From: Dromaius novaehollandiae
Lineage: Eukaryota > Chordata > Aves > Casuariiformes > Dromaiidae
Direction of reading: 5' to 3'
Assembly: GCF_036370855.1 (NCBI RefSeq)
Contig: NC_088110.1
Coordinates: 19,711,501 to 19,775,500 of the forward strand
Length of the DNA: 64,000 nucleotides
The notes under the pieces were generated by a model. That model was given only the letters and a program-made list of their open reading frames with translations. It had not been told where the DNA came from and did not search any database. Below are positions 1-12,300 of this stretch, in pieces. The translations under genes were made by a program, and so were the position numbers. How positions within the stretch are numbered: the first letter of the stretch is position 1; the number at the start of each line of letters is the position of its first letter.

Positions 1-1130
1 TGAGGATAGGGTTGTCTAATGGTAGCAAGCTGCTTTTCCAATGCATTATGCAAACTTGCAACTTCTGTTTTTTATTTTTTTAAAAGGTTGATGTGAATCA
101 AAGTGTGCGTGCTTGAAGGATTTGCTGCTTAGAGCATGACTGAATTTTCTTGTTTAAAATGCCATTGCTATGCAATGAACAGAATCAAGGAGCCACATCA
201 TTCAACTCTGCGTTGCCTTGCAGTCAGGTTGATGTTAGGTTTGTCTTAGTGTATGCGACTCTTCGGCATCACTTAAAATGTAATTAGAGAGCCTTGAAAT
301 AGTGAAAATTCCTGAAGGAGCTGCTGATCTTCAGTTAAACAACCAGAAGTCCTTTACTTCTGATTCTATTTCATATACTGGCTTTTTAGCAGTAACAACA
401 TAACTAGCAATGGAATATAGTAGATGACTTGTGATGATGTAAACTCTGCAGCTCCCATTTCACCATGAGTAATGCTTTACATGCATGCTCCAAGTGCTTG
501 CATGCAGAGCTAACTTGACCATACTTCTATATACACAGTACTTACAAGCGCATTTGATAAAACAAAGCTAGATACGAAAGATAGCCATATTTTTCAGCTT
601 ACAGAATTGAACACCTGATTATGATCTAATCTAAACTTTTAATTTTTTGGAATGGATGAGTAAGAAGTATCATGGGTGAGTTCATTTCCCAAAGCATGCG
701 TGAGCCAATCTCAATAAGGCTGAGAAATGTCCTTAAAATGTTTTTCTTCTCATCACTGTTGAGGTTTTCATCTAGTGGAGAAATTTAGTTTCCAAAGGAT
801 GTTTGTGTTTGATTCTTGCTGTTTAAGCCAATAAACTTGCAATGAACAGAAAAAAGCAAGCGTTCATTTCTTATACCTATTTTACAAGTGACAATCCCAA
901 AGAAGGAATGTTGTCTTAATAATTGTGAAACTTTTAAGTAAAATGCATGCAAAGAAAACCCTGTGCCAAAATACTGTTTCATATTTCCCTCTGTTGGAAA
1001 CTGAAATGTTACATAAAGCTACTAGTAAGTTATTCACAAGTGTTGAAACATTTTGTTCACCAGTGAAGCACTTCTTTACTCCTGTAAATTATACATATTT
1101 TGGAATAAAGTCAACTTCAATCTATTTTTG
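1..1130 (+). other. Possible 3' UTR of the upstream plus-strand gene (ATMIN by synteny)
   Basis: No coding frame here is convincing. An AATAAA signal lies at 1104-1109, followed by a T/GT-rich stretch, which is what a plus-strand cleavage site looks like. In human the plus-strand gene next to C16orf46 on this side is ATMIN, whose coding part would lie left of the window. The assignment rests on gene order and one poly(A) signal only. It could equally be plain intergenic DNA. Confidence 0.35.
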
Positions 1131-3167
1131 TCTTCTGTTTTAATGGCTGTGATCTGCCTACAGAGACATGGGTAGGGTATGCAGTGCCTATTAAGTGCCA
1201 TCCGTCACTCCTTAACATCTTATCTTCTGAAAGCTAGGTATCTTTGGAATTAGTAGAGTTTCTGTAATCTAAAAATGTCTTTAAAAGTCAGTCCTTGATC
1301 TCCAGAGACGGCAAAACACTATGTTTTCCAATGTAGTCCTACTTGTCAATGAGTTATAGGAAGTTTAAACTTAGAACACAAATAGAATCAGATTTAACAA
1401 GATACTACATTTCGTAAACCTGAAATAAACCTCCATTAGGGAGGTTCTGCATTTTAAGTGAACCTGTGCGTAGACTTTGGTACTGAACTGCATGTATACA
1501 GATAAGGGCGGATTCTTTTGACTGGCAGCATCCGGGCTGGCTGCACCTGTGATACTCTATCCCAAAGCACTCAGCAGTGCATGCATAAAGAGACAGGGCT
1601 TTCACAATTAAAACGTTAAGCTTTAATTACCTTTTATGCAAAATGGATACCTCTAGAGTTTCAGTTTGCTAACAGATGCCTTTCCTCTGCAATAGACTAG
1701 ACTGAAGGACTGCTTTGCATTCTTCCTCCAGCTTACCGTCCATCCCATGCCTCCCTTAATTTTCAGGACTTCTACAGTCATGAGTAGCATCAGGTAGAAA
1801 TTCTACTGCATTATGCTGATTAGTTTTCAAAGTATCCCACTAGAAAATCACACTATCTGATAGTTCATATTATTTTGCAATGTATTTTATATAACTGAGA
1901 AAATAACTTTTACCACTGTGAATATAAGCAAAGCTGGACTAGGTTGATTTGGAGCCTGAATGATACTTTGTCCCTTTTTAGCCTATGCAGTCCCCATGCT
2001 TAATCCCATCATTTTCTGTTACTGGAGGATACAGAATACTGATTTCTGCTCTTGCCCTGGTATCTTGTCAACTTCCATGTTAATTCAGAGTAGGTGAATG
2101 AGCAGATGCTCAGTGGCTGACGGTTCATCTGTACTGTTGCAGTGGCTACATTTAAGACAACATTCCCTGATGTAGACCAGGCGGCTGGGTTTGGTCCCGT
2201 TATGCTCTGGGTAAGTGTTTGCTTAAGGCAGCATTCAGCCATAGTGGCAGCGAAACATGGAAGATGTTTCCAGAGGCATAAGTATCTAGAAACTAAATTC
2301 CTGTTCAGAGCATTTAAAACCGTGTTTCAAAGAGTCATGTGCATAATATACTGACTTTCCTTACAGGAATGAAATAGTCCTATTCCTGTTACAGGAATGA
2401 CATTCTGCTTAGATTAGGCAGAGTTATTTCAGGCTTTGGATCATTTGAATAGAGCATATTTGGCCCATGAACAAAAGTCTTTGACAGACTGGCCTCAAGA
2501 AACTTTCAGAAGTGGCTAGACAGTCTAAAAGGCAAGACAGACATTTTGAGTTTTGATTGCTGAGGAAGATAATGGCTGTTTAGAGATCAGTGAAGCCTCA
2601 TGTATTTTTGAACTACTTTTTTGTGGGTTTGGTAAAATTTCACTGTTATTTCTTCTGTTGGCAATGAAACCATCCGGGACTGGTTTGTGTGTAGATCCCG
2701 AATTTCCGTCACTTAAAGAAATTGCATGCTGGCAAGCAGATTGTCTTCTGTCAAAACAACGGAATTCAAGGTAGAGGCAGACTTTCTATCTTGCTCAGGG
2801 ATTTGCTGCCAGTGGCAGAGAGGCCTGCAGAATGAGTCCTCTGGAAGTTTGAACCTAAAACAAAGGAAAAAAGAAGGTTGTTGATTTAACCTTTGGGTGT
2901 TCCATCATTATATTATTATAGCGTTGTCAACAATTCCCTTTTCACTTGCTTTGTTTTGGCACCAGGAATACAGGAAGCACTTTTATCTGCTGTAGCACTT
3001 AATTTTATTGCCTTCATTCTCAAAAGAAGAATCTAAATGTAAACGGGAAGCTGTTGTTTCCTGTGGTAGAAGAACCGATGTCTTCAAGGTCACACAACTT
3101 CTAATCATTAGGATTATGATGACTGAAATGCTGTGAATTCAATCTTTATATTCCAGGCCTTTAGTTG
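1131..3167. other. Non-coding interval, nothing recognised
   Basis: AT-rich sequence with only short open frames on both strands. I saw no repeat family, RNA gene or splice-linked exon pair. It separates the possible ATMIN 3' end from the C16orf46-like exon. Confidence 0.5.
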
Positions 3168-3548
3168 TTAGCTTTTTGTATTGCCTTTTATTGCACTCCT
3201 TGAAAAATCGTTATTTTTGTGCCATAAACTGTAAGGAGAATGTAATTTGCCATTATCCCTTTCTTCTTTAAAGCCGCTTGTCAAGGGAGCACAATGGAAA
3301 GGTTTGCTATAGTAGGCCAAAAATGTTCCTCTCCTGCAAATGCTGTTTTTTGGAGGATTGCTGGACACTATTTTGCAATTAGTTTTTAACTGATCTCTTG
3401 TAGACTTGGTTGATGGGGCCAATTCTCCACGAGCTGCTGGAACCACGTTTATGTGAGTACGTAAGTAACAATTTTGTCTGCCAATTTTTTTGAACTTACT
3501 TTGTATTGGATGGCAGATGAAAGGAGCATCTCTGCCCAAGTTTTTTAC
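3168..3548 (-). CDS. Candidate C16orf46-like last exon (duplicate or alternative)
   Basis: An open stretch of 126 codons plus stop follows a good acceptor (TTTCAG, just above 3548). Its first residues, VKNLGRDAPFICHPIQ, resemble the start of C16orf46 exon 2, VQGWGETAPFACFQLQ. Both follow CAG and both read in phase 0. About 10 of the first 25 residues agree, counting the shared Q and V at the junction, and the first 40 bases agree at about 60%. Later similarity is weak: only a Y-x-x-W motif in a comparable place. It could be an old tandem duplicate of the exon, an alternative 3' exon reached from C16orf46 exon 1, or chance. A donor-like GTAAGT lies at 3494-3499, so a 49-nt internal exon (3500-3548) is another reading. 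I saw no matching first exon between here and C16orf46. Confidence 0.3.
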   Translation of the reverse strand, partial: VKNLGRDAPFICHPIQSKFKKIGRQNCYLRTHINVVPAARGELAPSTKSTRDQLKTNCKIVSSNPPKNSICRRGTFLAYYSKPFHCAPLTSGFKEERDNGKLHSPYSLWHKNNDFSRSAIKGNTKS

Positions 3549-6500
3549 CTGAAACACAAAGTATAATAGGTCTATGTTAAGTATTAGTGGATTTTTCCAA
3601 CAGTAAAAACTAATCACCTATAGCCTAAGCAAGTGCATTAATGATCCTGACACAGATTTTCACATTCTTTATTGGACGAAAAGAGTTAAAATGATTTTTT
3701 TCCTATATCCTCTGTGAATACTTTTCAGCTCTTTGGAGAAGTTCTAAATTTGCAGTTTACAGCTGTTTTCATACATGCTCATGAAATTACACTGAAGAGT
3801 CCTATTTCACAGGTCTTGTAGCAATAATCCAGAAGTATGACTTGGAAGTGTCATCTTGTATCAGTTTGTAGTAAAAACTCTTCCTTCTAATCAAAACAGA
3901 TTTGGCAGTTCAAAAAAAAAATCTTCGCAAAAATCTTCATCGGGTATGAAACACTGGAAAACATGGAAATAAAGTTTATAGTTTTCCCTGTGAATTCAGA
4001 TTTTTTCCTATAGTCTTAAAGAATTTACCATCTGTCTGCAGTGGCTGCAACTTACAATTACTATAGTGAACGTGGTTAGCTTTGCTTACTTTTAGGTGAT
4101 AAAGCAGTTCAGTTTTCACACTGAAGGAGCAATATTTTCAGTTGCTTGAATGGAAGAGACTATCTTCCCTCCTTCCAGGCTATGGAAATTGTTATTAATT
4201 TCATGGGCACATATATGTTTAAATTTTCTACCTAGTGGACTGGAGACTGGAAGTAAGCATATATGCATTTGGATACTTATTCTGGGGCTATTTGTGAAGG
4301 ACGCTTCTCTTGTGGAGTGTGTATCTTGCATCTAAATATGACGCACAGGATGGGGAAGAACATTGACTTGGAGGAAGAGTGAGGGAGAAGGAAAGGGGAC
4401 AAAGAAGGGAAGAAAATTACATGTTAGAGGATGCCTCTATTCTGCCAGAATGATACTGCGGTTGTGTAACTGTAGCATTATAATTGCAGTTATGCCAGAC
4501 TTTCTATTCTGCAAGTTACTACAACAAAAAAGTAAATGTTTCCTGGAAATTAACAGCTAAGATAGAACCTGAGTCCAGATAGTCACTGGCTGAGATTTTC
4601 AGTTATCCAGGGTATTGAAAAAGATGAAAGATGCATATAGATGCTAGTATCAGCTATGATGATCGTTTTTTTCTACAATGAAGTATGACTGGAAATTAAT
4701 ATTACCACTGACCCAATTTTAAAATCACCCACTGCTCCATTTCTAACTTTAGTATCATGAAAGCATCACATACAAAAATCACGTTAAAATATTTATAAAT
4801 TGACCTTGCAATATAAAATAGTTAATGTATTTTCCAGTGACATTATGAAATCTAAGTACTTCATTAAATAGAGGTTGTAAAAAGTACTCATTTTTACTAT
4901 CCTGTATAAATTTTTATTTAAAATGAATTTCTGGTGATGAATCTCATTTTCCATATTTCAAGCTGATGCATCACTGTGCTTATCAAAGATCTGTAACACA
5001 ACTGCTATATAAAGAGCTACCCTAAAATCTTAAGGAGTCACTGAGTGAGGGGAATCCTGCACTGGGGAAAAGGGAAAATCTTATAGCTAACTAGTTGGAT
5101 AAAAACACTGGGGAAAAAACAGATCACTGTCAGGAGCACGGAGGAACAATGTTCCAATACACCGTCGAGGTGTGAATCAAGTGATGTTTTGTTCCCTTTT
5201 TGTAGGATAATCCCATTGTGCGTTTGGACAAAGTAATGTATTTAGAATTATGCATTTTTCTCTCTTGACTTGCAACAAAATAACAAACAGGTATGAAAAA
5301 TTTCTGTAATTTCAGATTGAAACGCTCAGCTTTTGTTTTTCAGTAAAAGTGAAGAAATACAGATGAAAGACAGTAGTTGTAAAAGCACTTGGGAGCTTTT
5401 TCTGTCTTAGGTGTTTATTTCGTTAGCCGTTCAGTAGGTGGCACTCTTCTCTCCAGTACACAGATATCATACCTAGAAAAATCGAATTTACCACGAGAAA
5501 AATGGTAGCCCTGGTGTAACCTCCAGTGCAAGATTCTGCACTTCGCGCTGATATGTCACAGTACATGCAGAGAAGACTTGTAACATAACTTATTTAAGTA
5601 TTGCAGAAGATCTCCAGATTTCCTAAGCAATTTCCAGTAAAATTTGTATTAGGACACAATGCAAACTGCTGGAACTATTATTTAATGCTTGTAGACAGCT
5701 CCTACATGCTTCTCTAGAGATCACTGCACTCCAGTAGTGGTGGGAGAGGTAAAGCCCTGTCATCCTCTTTTTTAAAGGAATAAACATGTAATCATTTAGC
5801 CATTCTGTATAACAACTTTTTTTTTAACCTACGCTATGCCTCTAGAAGGTGATTATTCTTTAGCTCTGATGTACAGATACCTGAAGATGAATAAATGGTT
5901 AAAAAATTGATGCCAGAAAAATGCTGAAAACTTTACATTTATGCACATACTTATTAAAAAAGAATTAAATCTGAAAAGACAATGAATTCCTGAATCTAAA
6001 GCTCTGGTTTAAAGTGAAAACCTCATGCTATGGGAGTCTTGGACTGGTATTATCTTTCCCTATTACTTCCAAATTTCCATCAAGGCATCAAAAGAGGGAA
6101 AGGCTAAGTTGCAGTGTCTCTCTGTCCTGAATGCTAAGGAGCATGCTCTTTGTTGTGCATGTGTCGAAGCTATTACAACCAAATTGCAGTTATCTATCTA
6201 TGGAAAGACTGCTATTTTACTTTGATTTGCAAATAGCTGTTATGTTTAACACAAAAACAAAGTAGAATTTGATGTAAAAGTCCCCCTATTTACTATGAGA
6301 TGAAACAAGGTCTATGTGTATATTAAACAGAAACAAGCAAATAAAACATTACCGGGATTAAAAAAATAAGTCTATCTAAAACTAGTAAGAACAAATAATT
6401 GTAAATAACTTCCAGTCCTGCTGCTGTTTGCTTTCTTTTAGGTACAAAATTAGCAAAGAAGGTATGCAAAAGTCTGCGAAGTTCAATACGATTTAAACAC

Positions 6501-6884
6501 TGCTTAAGGTAAGAATATTCTTAAATACCTTGTTGAGTAGGCATGGATTTAAGAATGTTCTTAAAGTCAGGCATTGCTCTAGTGCTTAGTGGGATCAAAT
6601 ACCTAAATACCATGCTTGACTACGCTAGTCATTCAGACTGCATCTGAATGAAGAGGTTGCAGTTCATCCCCAGAATAAGCTATTTAAGGCTCTAATGGGC
6701 TATCTGATGGTCAAGAAGAAACTAAACCTATGTGAAAGTAATTGGCATTCAGCAGCTTATAATGCTATTAATAGCACCTACAGAAGCTACATGTATCCAG
6801 ATTGCTCACAAGGAAATCTTCATTTTTTTCCCTCATTGTACAGCAAACAAACAAACAAAAGGCATGAAATTACAATATAAAATT
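3549..6884. other. Non-coding interval downstream of C16orf46
   Basis: AT-rich sequence that should include the C16orf46 3' UTR on the minus strand. I found no clear minus-strand AATAAA close to the stop codon, so the transcript end is not placed. No repeat or RNA gene was recognised. Confidence 0.5.
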
Positions 6885-8622
6885 TTAGGTCAGTCTAGAC
6901 GGCAGTGTAGCTCTTGCAACACGGCTGACCGTTAAGGAAGGTAATAGTCCAGAAAGTGGTGGGACATCCTGTATTTTTGCTTCTTTTTCTTGCTTGACCT
7001 CAACATATCTGTTCCTGACATTGTTGGTTAAAGAGCCTTGGATATCATAATGTTTTGTATGTTGTATTCCTTCTGTATGTGGAAGCTGCTTACAGGCATG
7101 ATGACTGTTCTTTCTCAGAGCAACAGGATTAGAAACAGTTGCAATATTTTTGTTTGCTGCAAGAGCGTAATGCCAGTGTGACTGCTCAGGATCTTCTTGC
7201 AGGAGAGAGACCTTCGTATGGCTTGGCACAAATGATGACAGTTCATGAATTTCTATTTTTTCCTTCACTTGATCATTGATGACATCAGTTCCTTTTTTAC
7301 TCTTCTGTTCTACAGCTTTAGCATCCTGATTATAGGAAGCAATCTCAACTGAAGTACCACTGAGCATTTTCTGAGAGATAATGGTCGTCTTATTCCTCCA
7401 AGATGGGTCTGAAGTATCATTGGGAGTGGCATCTTTCACGGGTGGAAACAGTAGTAAAGATTTTGAAGTCAAAGATGCAGAGCTATTTGGACCGAGGATA
7501 TTAAGCCCCTGGGGTTTTATCTCTTTATGCCTCACAGCTTCTGGATTTTTCACATCTAGGTTCCACATACAGTATTCCTTTATTGGCAGGTTCTTCTTTT
7601 CACCTTGGGATGTTTGAACAGAGTGTAACTTGCTGTGATGTACTTCGGTTTTAATGCCATCTGCTGTAGGATAGCAGTTAGACTTGCTAGAACGGGTTGA
7701 AATCTCTTCCTTTTCTGAAGCTGATTCACTTAACTTGCCATCAGATTTTGACTGATTTCTTCTAGTCTTGACTTCTTGGCCTAAACTTTTGTCAAGAGAC
7801 TGCAACATGTCCGAGCAAAACAGGCAATTGTTGACAGTTTCATTTGCCTTTGATTTCTTAGCTTGTTTTTGCAGCTGAAAGCAGGCGAAGGGAGCAGTTT
7901 CACCCCAACCTTGCACCTGGTAATAGAGAAACATGTTAAATGTAAGATAACATAAAGCATTGTAAACAGAAAAAAGTAGAAGGGATATACTCTTTGCTGA
8001 TGTAACTAAACACTTGTGCTATTCTGAATATGCCATTTGAGTTTTCTACGAAGCCTAAAATAACAGGTAACTCTAACCCTAGCCAGACCCATGGTGTAAT
8101 AGTGTAGTACTTTGTAGTATTTCATGTTCCCTCTCTGAGGATTTTCAGTGTTATCCTGAGGGTTTGCGAACAGGCTAATCTAACCTCTTGTGCATTGGTT
8201 TGTGACAGGCAAACACTGTCCACTCCTGCAATGTCTCAGAGAAGCTGATGCATCTTTTCTTCACGGTGGGTATGAAAAAAATTCCCAGATCTAGATAGAG
8301 GAGTCCCGAAGCGATACATTCCCTGTACCGCAAAAAGGGCCTGCACCTTTCTGACACAGCAAACCAGAACTGAAGCAAAACTATGCTCGTCTCCTGCAAA
8401 GCAGCCTTCAGCGGGAGGGCCGCCCCGCCCCGCCCCGCCACTTACAGCCTCCTCCCAGCCGCCGGGCGCCGCGGTGGCAGCCCGGGCCTCCTCGGCGGCG
8501 ACGCGCTCGCTGAGGCGGCGCAGGGCGCGCACGGGCCGCAGCTCGCCGCCGCCGCAGCAGCAGGGTGCCGCGGCGCCCCCCGGGCCGTGCCCCGAGGCGG
8601 GTCCCCGCTCGGCGGGGCTCAT
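6885..8622 (-). CDS. C16orf46: C16orf46 homologue, uncharacterised protein, two coding exons
   Basis: Coding exons are 8622-8446 (59 codons) and 7916-6885 (343 codons plus stop), giving 402 aa; I recall human C16orf46 as about 395 aa. Exon 1 ends ...GGWEEA at a GTAAGT donor, and exon 2 begins VQGWGETAPFAC after TTACCAG, phase 0. This restores the GWEEAVQGWG block of the human protein. The C-terminus LLPSLTVSRV is the other conserved block. The middle is polar, Ser/Lys-rich and poorly conserved, probably disordered. I see no enzyme domain, signal peptide or membrane segment. The first 50 residues are encoded in a CpG island and are Ala/Gly/Arg-rich, so the start at 8622 is likely but not certain. 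Function is unknown. The promoter X-box suggests control by RFX factors. Confidence 0.93.
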
Positions 8623-8714
8623 GGCCGGCGCGGCGCCCCTCCGCCGCCAGGGACCGCGCGCCCCGCATCGGCGCCCCGCGGCCGCTTCGGCGCCGCCGCC
8701 CTCCCGCTGCCGCG

Positions 8715-8728
8715 GTTACCGGGGCAAC
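8715..8728. promoter_or_regulatory. RFX-type X-box
   Basis: The sequence GTTACCGGGGCAAC fits the X-box consensus (GTNRCC, 0-3 spacer, RGYAAC) exactly on both strands, with a 2-nt spacer. It lies about 93 bp upstream of the C16orf46 start codon, a usual position for functional X-boxes. RFX2/RFX3 bind such sites in genes for motile cilia and sperm development. Use by C16orf46 is inferred. Confidence 0.7.
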
Positions 8729-8756
8729 GCGCGGGCGGGGGGCGGGGCAGCGCCGG

Positions 8757-8766
8757 CCGGAAGTGA
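8757..8766 (+). promoter_or_regulatory. ETS/GABP-type site
   Basis: CCGGAAGTGA is a consensus ETS site of the kind bound by GABPA/ELK in CpG-island promoters, often bidirectional ones. It sits about 30 bp from the X-box, in the same promoter. Confidence 0.6.
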
Positions 8767-9330
8767 CCGCCGCGCAGGCGGCGGGGGCGGGGGGCGCGGC
8801 GGCACCGTCATGGCGGGGGCGCTGCGCCGCCTCGGCCGGCCTCGCCCCTCACACGAGCGGCCTCGGGAGCCGCCGGGCAGTCGCCTCTCCGGAGGAGCAA
8901 ACTTGTCCCGCTGACGGACGCCAGTGAGCGGCCCGGTCCTTCAGGTGCCCGTCGGGGCATCTGCGCCCCTGTCCTTCAGGTGCCTGTCGGGGCGTGTGCG
9001 CCCGTGGCAGAGGGCACCCGCGGCCCGGGCCTTGGCCTCTGGCCGGCGTCGGGGCGCTAGCAGCAGCGTGGCGCCTGCCCGGGAGGAGGAGAGGCGGCGC
9101 GTTGCCCTGGAAGAGTCGCACCCGGACCCGGCCGCTGCGGCGGAGCTGCCCAGGATCCCTCCGACCAGCCTTCTCCTGCGGGTCCTACGATTCGCGTGGC
9201 TGCGACAGCCCGAGCCCCGTCCCGGGGCCTGGCCTCCCGCTCGAGCGGGCTACAAGGGGCACCTGGGAAGGACTGGGAAGCCCGGCAGCGGGCCGATGTC
9301 GGAACGGCCGGCCGGGAACGACGAACGGGT

Positions 9331-12300
9331 GAAACGTCAGAGTTGGGCAGCCAGCAAGGAAACAAAGTGAGGAACGTGCTGGAAGCACCCAAAGGAGGGA
9401 GGGAGCCCATACAAGAATGGAAAGAAAGAAAACAGTAGAGGGTATGAGGAAAATGGCTGTGAAATGGCCACAGGAGGAAGATGAAAGAAAAAGGAGAGAG
9501 ATGAAGAACAAGTACAAAATGAGGAGACAGAAATGGATCCGACAATATAAGCAACCTAAATTGTCTCTTGGAATGAACTGCTGCCTGACCAATACATCTT
9601 TAAATATGGAAAATATGAAAATGAAAAGCAGGTGTATAATGAGCATGCTTTTATTTCTAAAATCATTAACTAGCACTAATGAGACCACTTGCAGTTGATA
9701 AAAACAGTCCTGTGGTTATTTTATAACATGGCACGAAGACTGAGTCAAGAGCACTCTCACCAGAAGATGGGATTCTGGGATATCCTGAAGTGCATTAATC
9801 AAGATATGTGCATAAAAAATAATGTTGAAAGTTTTAGGACTGAAACAGTCCCAGTCTTGTAGCTGCTGCTTAAGTTTTATAAAAAACAAGCAATCCTTTT
9901 AAAAACAGTAGAGCTATTTGATGAGAAAAAGACCTTAAATAGGATGCTCTTTATGATCTTCTCTACAAAATGAGCTGAACCAGTTTTTTCTTTTCCACGG
10001 TAGTCTTAATAGTTACTAGTCTTAGGCCAGTCACTTTGAGCCAACAGAGATGGTTAACGCTTAACTAATGAAATTGTGTGTGAGCTTCATCAAGACATAC
10101 AGTGAGGCAGATTCACAAGGTCATGAACTGAAGTAAACTCTTAAAATTGTGTTTTGTTAATACTGTGGGCTTGCTTGGATCCTGATTTAAAAAACAAAGA
10201 AAAAAACCCACAAATCAACCACAAAGCAACTCTCCAAGCTGTCACATCTATGTTTAGCTGACTGTTACTAGATTGTGTCTGAATCACACGTCCTTGATAC
10301 AACACTGTGAATCACACAGCTTGCATTGCAATAGATAAAGACTGTATATCCTGGTAGGTGAAGATAATATTCGATACAGAAGATAGATATCATTGCTCTT
10401 TAACAGAACATTTCTTTTTGTTATATATGTATGCCTCAGGGAGTTATATTACCTAATCCTCATCTGATACTTCTCTGAGATTTTTCCTCAAGCAAAATTC
10501 ATTAAATCTGAGCTATTCAGCAATGTGAAACAGCATAGAAAAGTATTTAAAAATATATGCACAAAGAACAAATGTCTCATTCAAGGCTTACAAACTGTCA
10601 ATGTAAAATGCCAGTGTCAGATTCCTGTAGTCACATACGATTATTAAACTCGTGGCCTATATTCTAGTCTAACACCCACAAAGTCCATCAGCCTCAGAAG
10701 AGCTGCACAGATGTAAATGAGAGTAGAAGCTGACCTTTTGAATTCACATACTGAGTCACAACTTCATCTCAGAAGCTGATGTAATCGTAATGTACTTCAC
10801 CTTTACATCCATTTTATCTTCCTACAATTCTCATTACTAAAAATAAACCTGTTCTGGAAAGTTAAAGTGGACATGTGACAGTGGCCACTTCGGATAAGCC
10901 CCTGCACTCAGACACTCCTGTCTTCCTATTAAGGTTCACTGTATTTCTGCCTAATGCTCCCGGCACTGGCATCTGCCTTCTCCTGTATTACCTGGATTCA
11001 AGGCAATTGGTAAATACAGTGGAAGAAAGCTCCCAGTTCACTGCTTTCAGTTATTTGGATCAGTCTTGCATTTATCTTTACAGATAATTTAAATCTTAAC
11101 AAAAGAGGGGACAAGATGTCTCTGTTCAGTTAGTTGGAAATTCTGAGACCTCAGACGATATTAAATGCAGTCTGGCACCGCAGAAATGTCAGATTCACTT
11201 AGTGCTACATAGGCAGAACATGAGCTTGTCTTTAAAATTTCTGTTGTCACCTGGAAGATGCAGAGACTGCCCCAGAAAATTTATTAGGACAATGTTATTA
11301 GGACAAACTTTTATTACACGGCATGCTATTTAAAGCTGCAGACAGGAGAGGAATCTGTAAGAATCAAAACAATGCCTGATTGCCATTGTCTAACTCTATA
11401 CAGACTATTTGTAATGTAAGACCTCCAGCTCTTCTTACACCATAATAGAGCACTGTATAAAATGAGTTCTAAAAAGGATACAGTAGCATAAAATACTAGA
11501 AAATTAGTAATATTTTTTAAATTTATTACTGTCATGCCAACACTAATGAAAGGTGGAAACAATAGGAATGTATATTCTCAGGAACCAAGCAGAAGCAACA
11601 GATACAGTTAGATCTTTGTACAATAAACTGCACACCTGACTAGCAATCTGTTTACATTATGACTGATCTATTCCTTATGAAACTTCAAAATCATCTTGTC
11701 ATAGAGATACTATTTTCCAGTACAAGAATACTGGATATTTCTTTAAAGGGGCAGAGCCAGAATTAATGATTTCATAATCAGCTTGTTCTTGACAGTGTAA
11801 TTCAGAAAAGAGTGTCCTTAATATAGCCCAATAAAAGAACAGACAATACGAGACATTTAAAAACGTGTATGTTCATTATTCTGTGAACTAAACAAAGATA
11901 GATGGGGATGTATGGATGTCTACTGGTGGACATACTAAGTCATAGTTCCTGTATGTTGGGAGTGCTTGCCTGGCTCTAAGCATGTAAGCATTTGCTGTGT
12001 ATAAATATTTATAGCAGGCAAAACTGAAAGAGCGGCCTGTTATAAATGAAGATGTCTGATGCTTCCCATTATGAATTCATACCACAGTTTCCACATCACA
12101 GAAGGATCCACAAGGCTTCAGGCTATTTCAGGGAATGTCTGTGCATATATCTGTTAAATTTCAGTGTTTGAAACTGTTTCATTTCTTTCTTAAATTCATT
12201 AGATGAGAGAAAAAGGAAGGAAGACAAGCCTAGTAATAAGGACACCTTCAGGAGAAGTGAAAGATGTGGGTAAGAATCCCCACAGCTTCACCCTTGGCAA

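Larger units (their letters stand above)
8400..9330. promoter_or_regulatory. CpG island promoter of C16orf46, possibly bidirectional
   Basis: A block very rich in G, C and CpG covers C16orf46 exon 1 and about 700 bp upstream, with several GGGGCGGGG-type Sp1 boxes. There is no TATA box, as expected for a broad promoter. The island extends well beyond the C16orf46 start, so a divergent plus-strand transcript is possible. The open frames inside it are explained by high GC, which removes stop codons, and none resembles a known protein. Confidence 0.8.

Noticed and set aside
8383-9688. Several long frames on both strands in the C16orf46 CpG island
   Set aside because: Expected in CpG-island DNA. 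Only the frame feeding C16orf46 exon 1 is supported by splice sites and homology.
9417-9698. Plus-strand frame of 93 codons, Lys/Met-rich
   Set aside because: No family resemblance, repetitive charged composition and no splice context. Not called as a gene.
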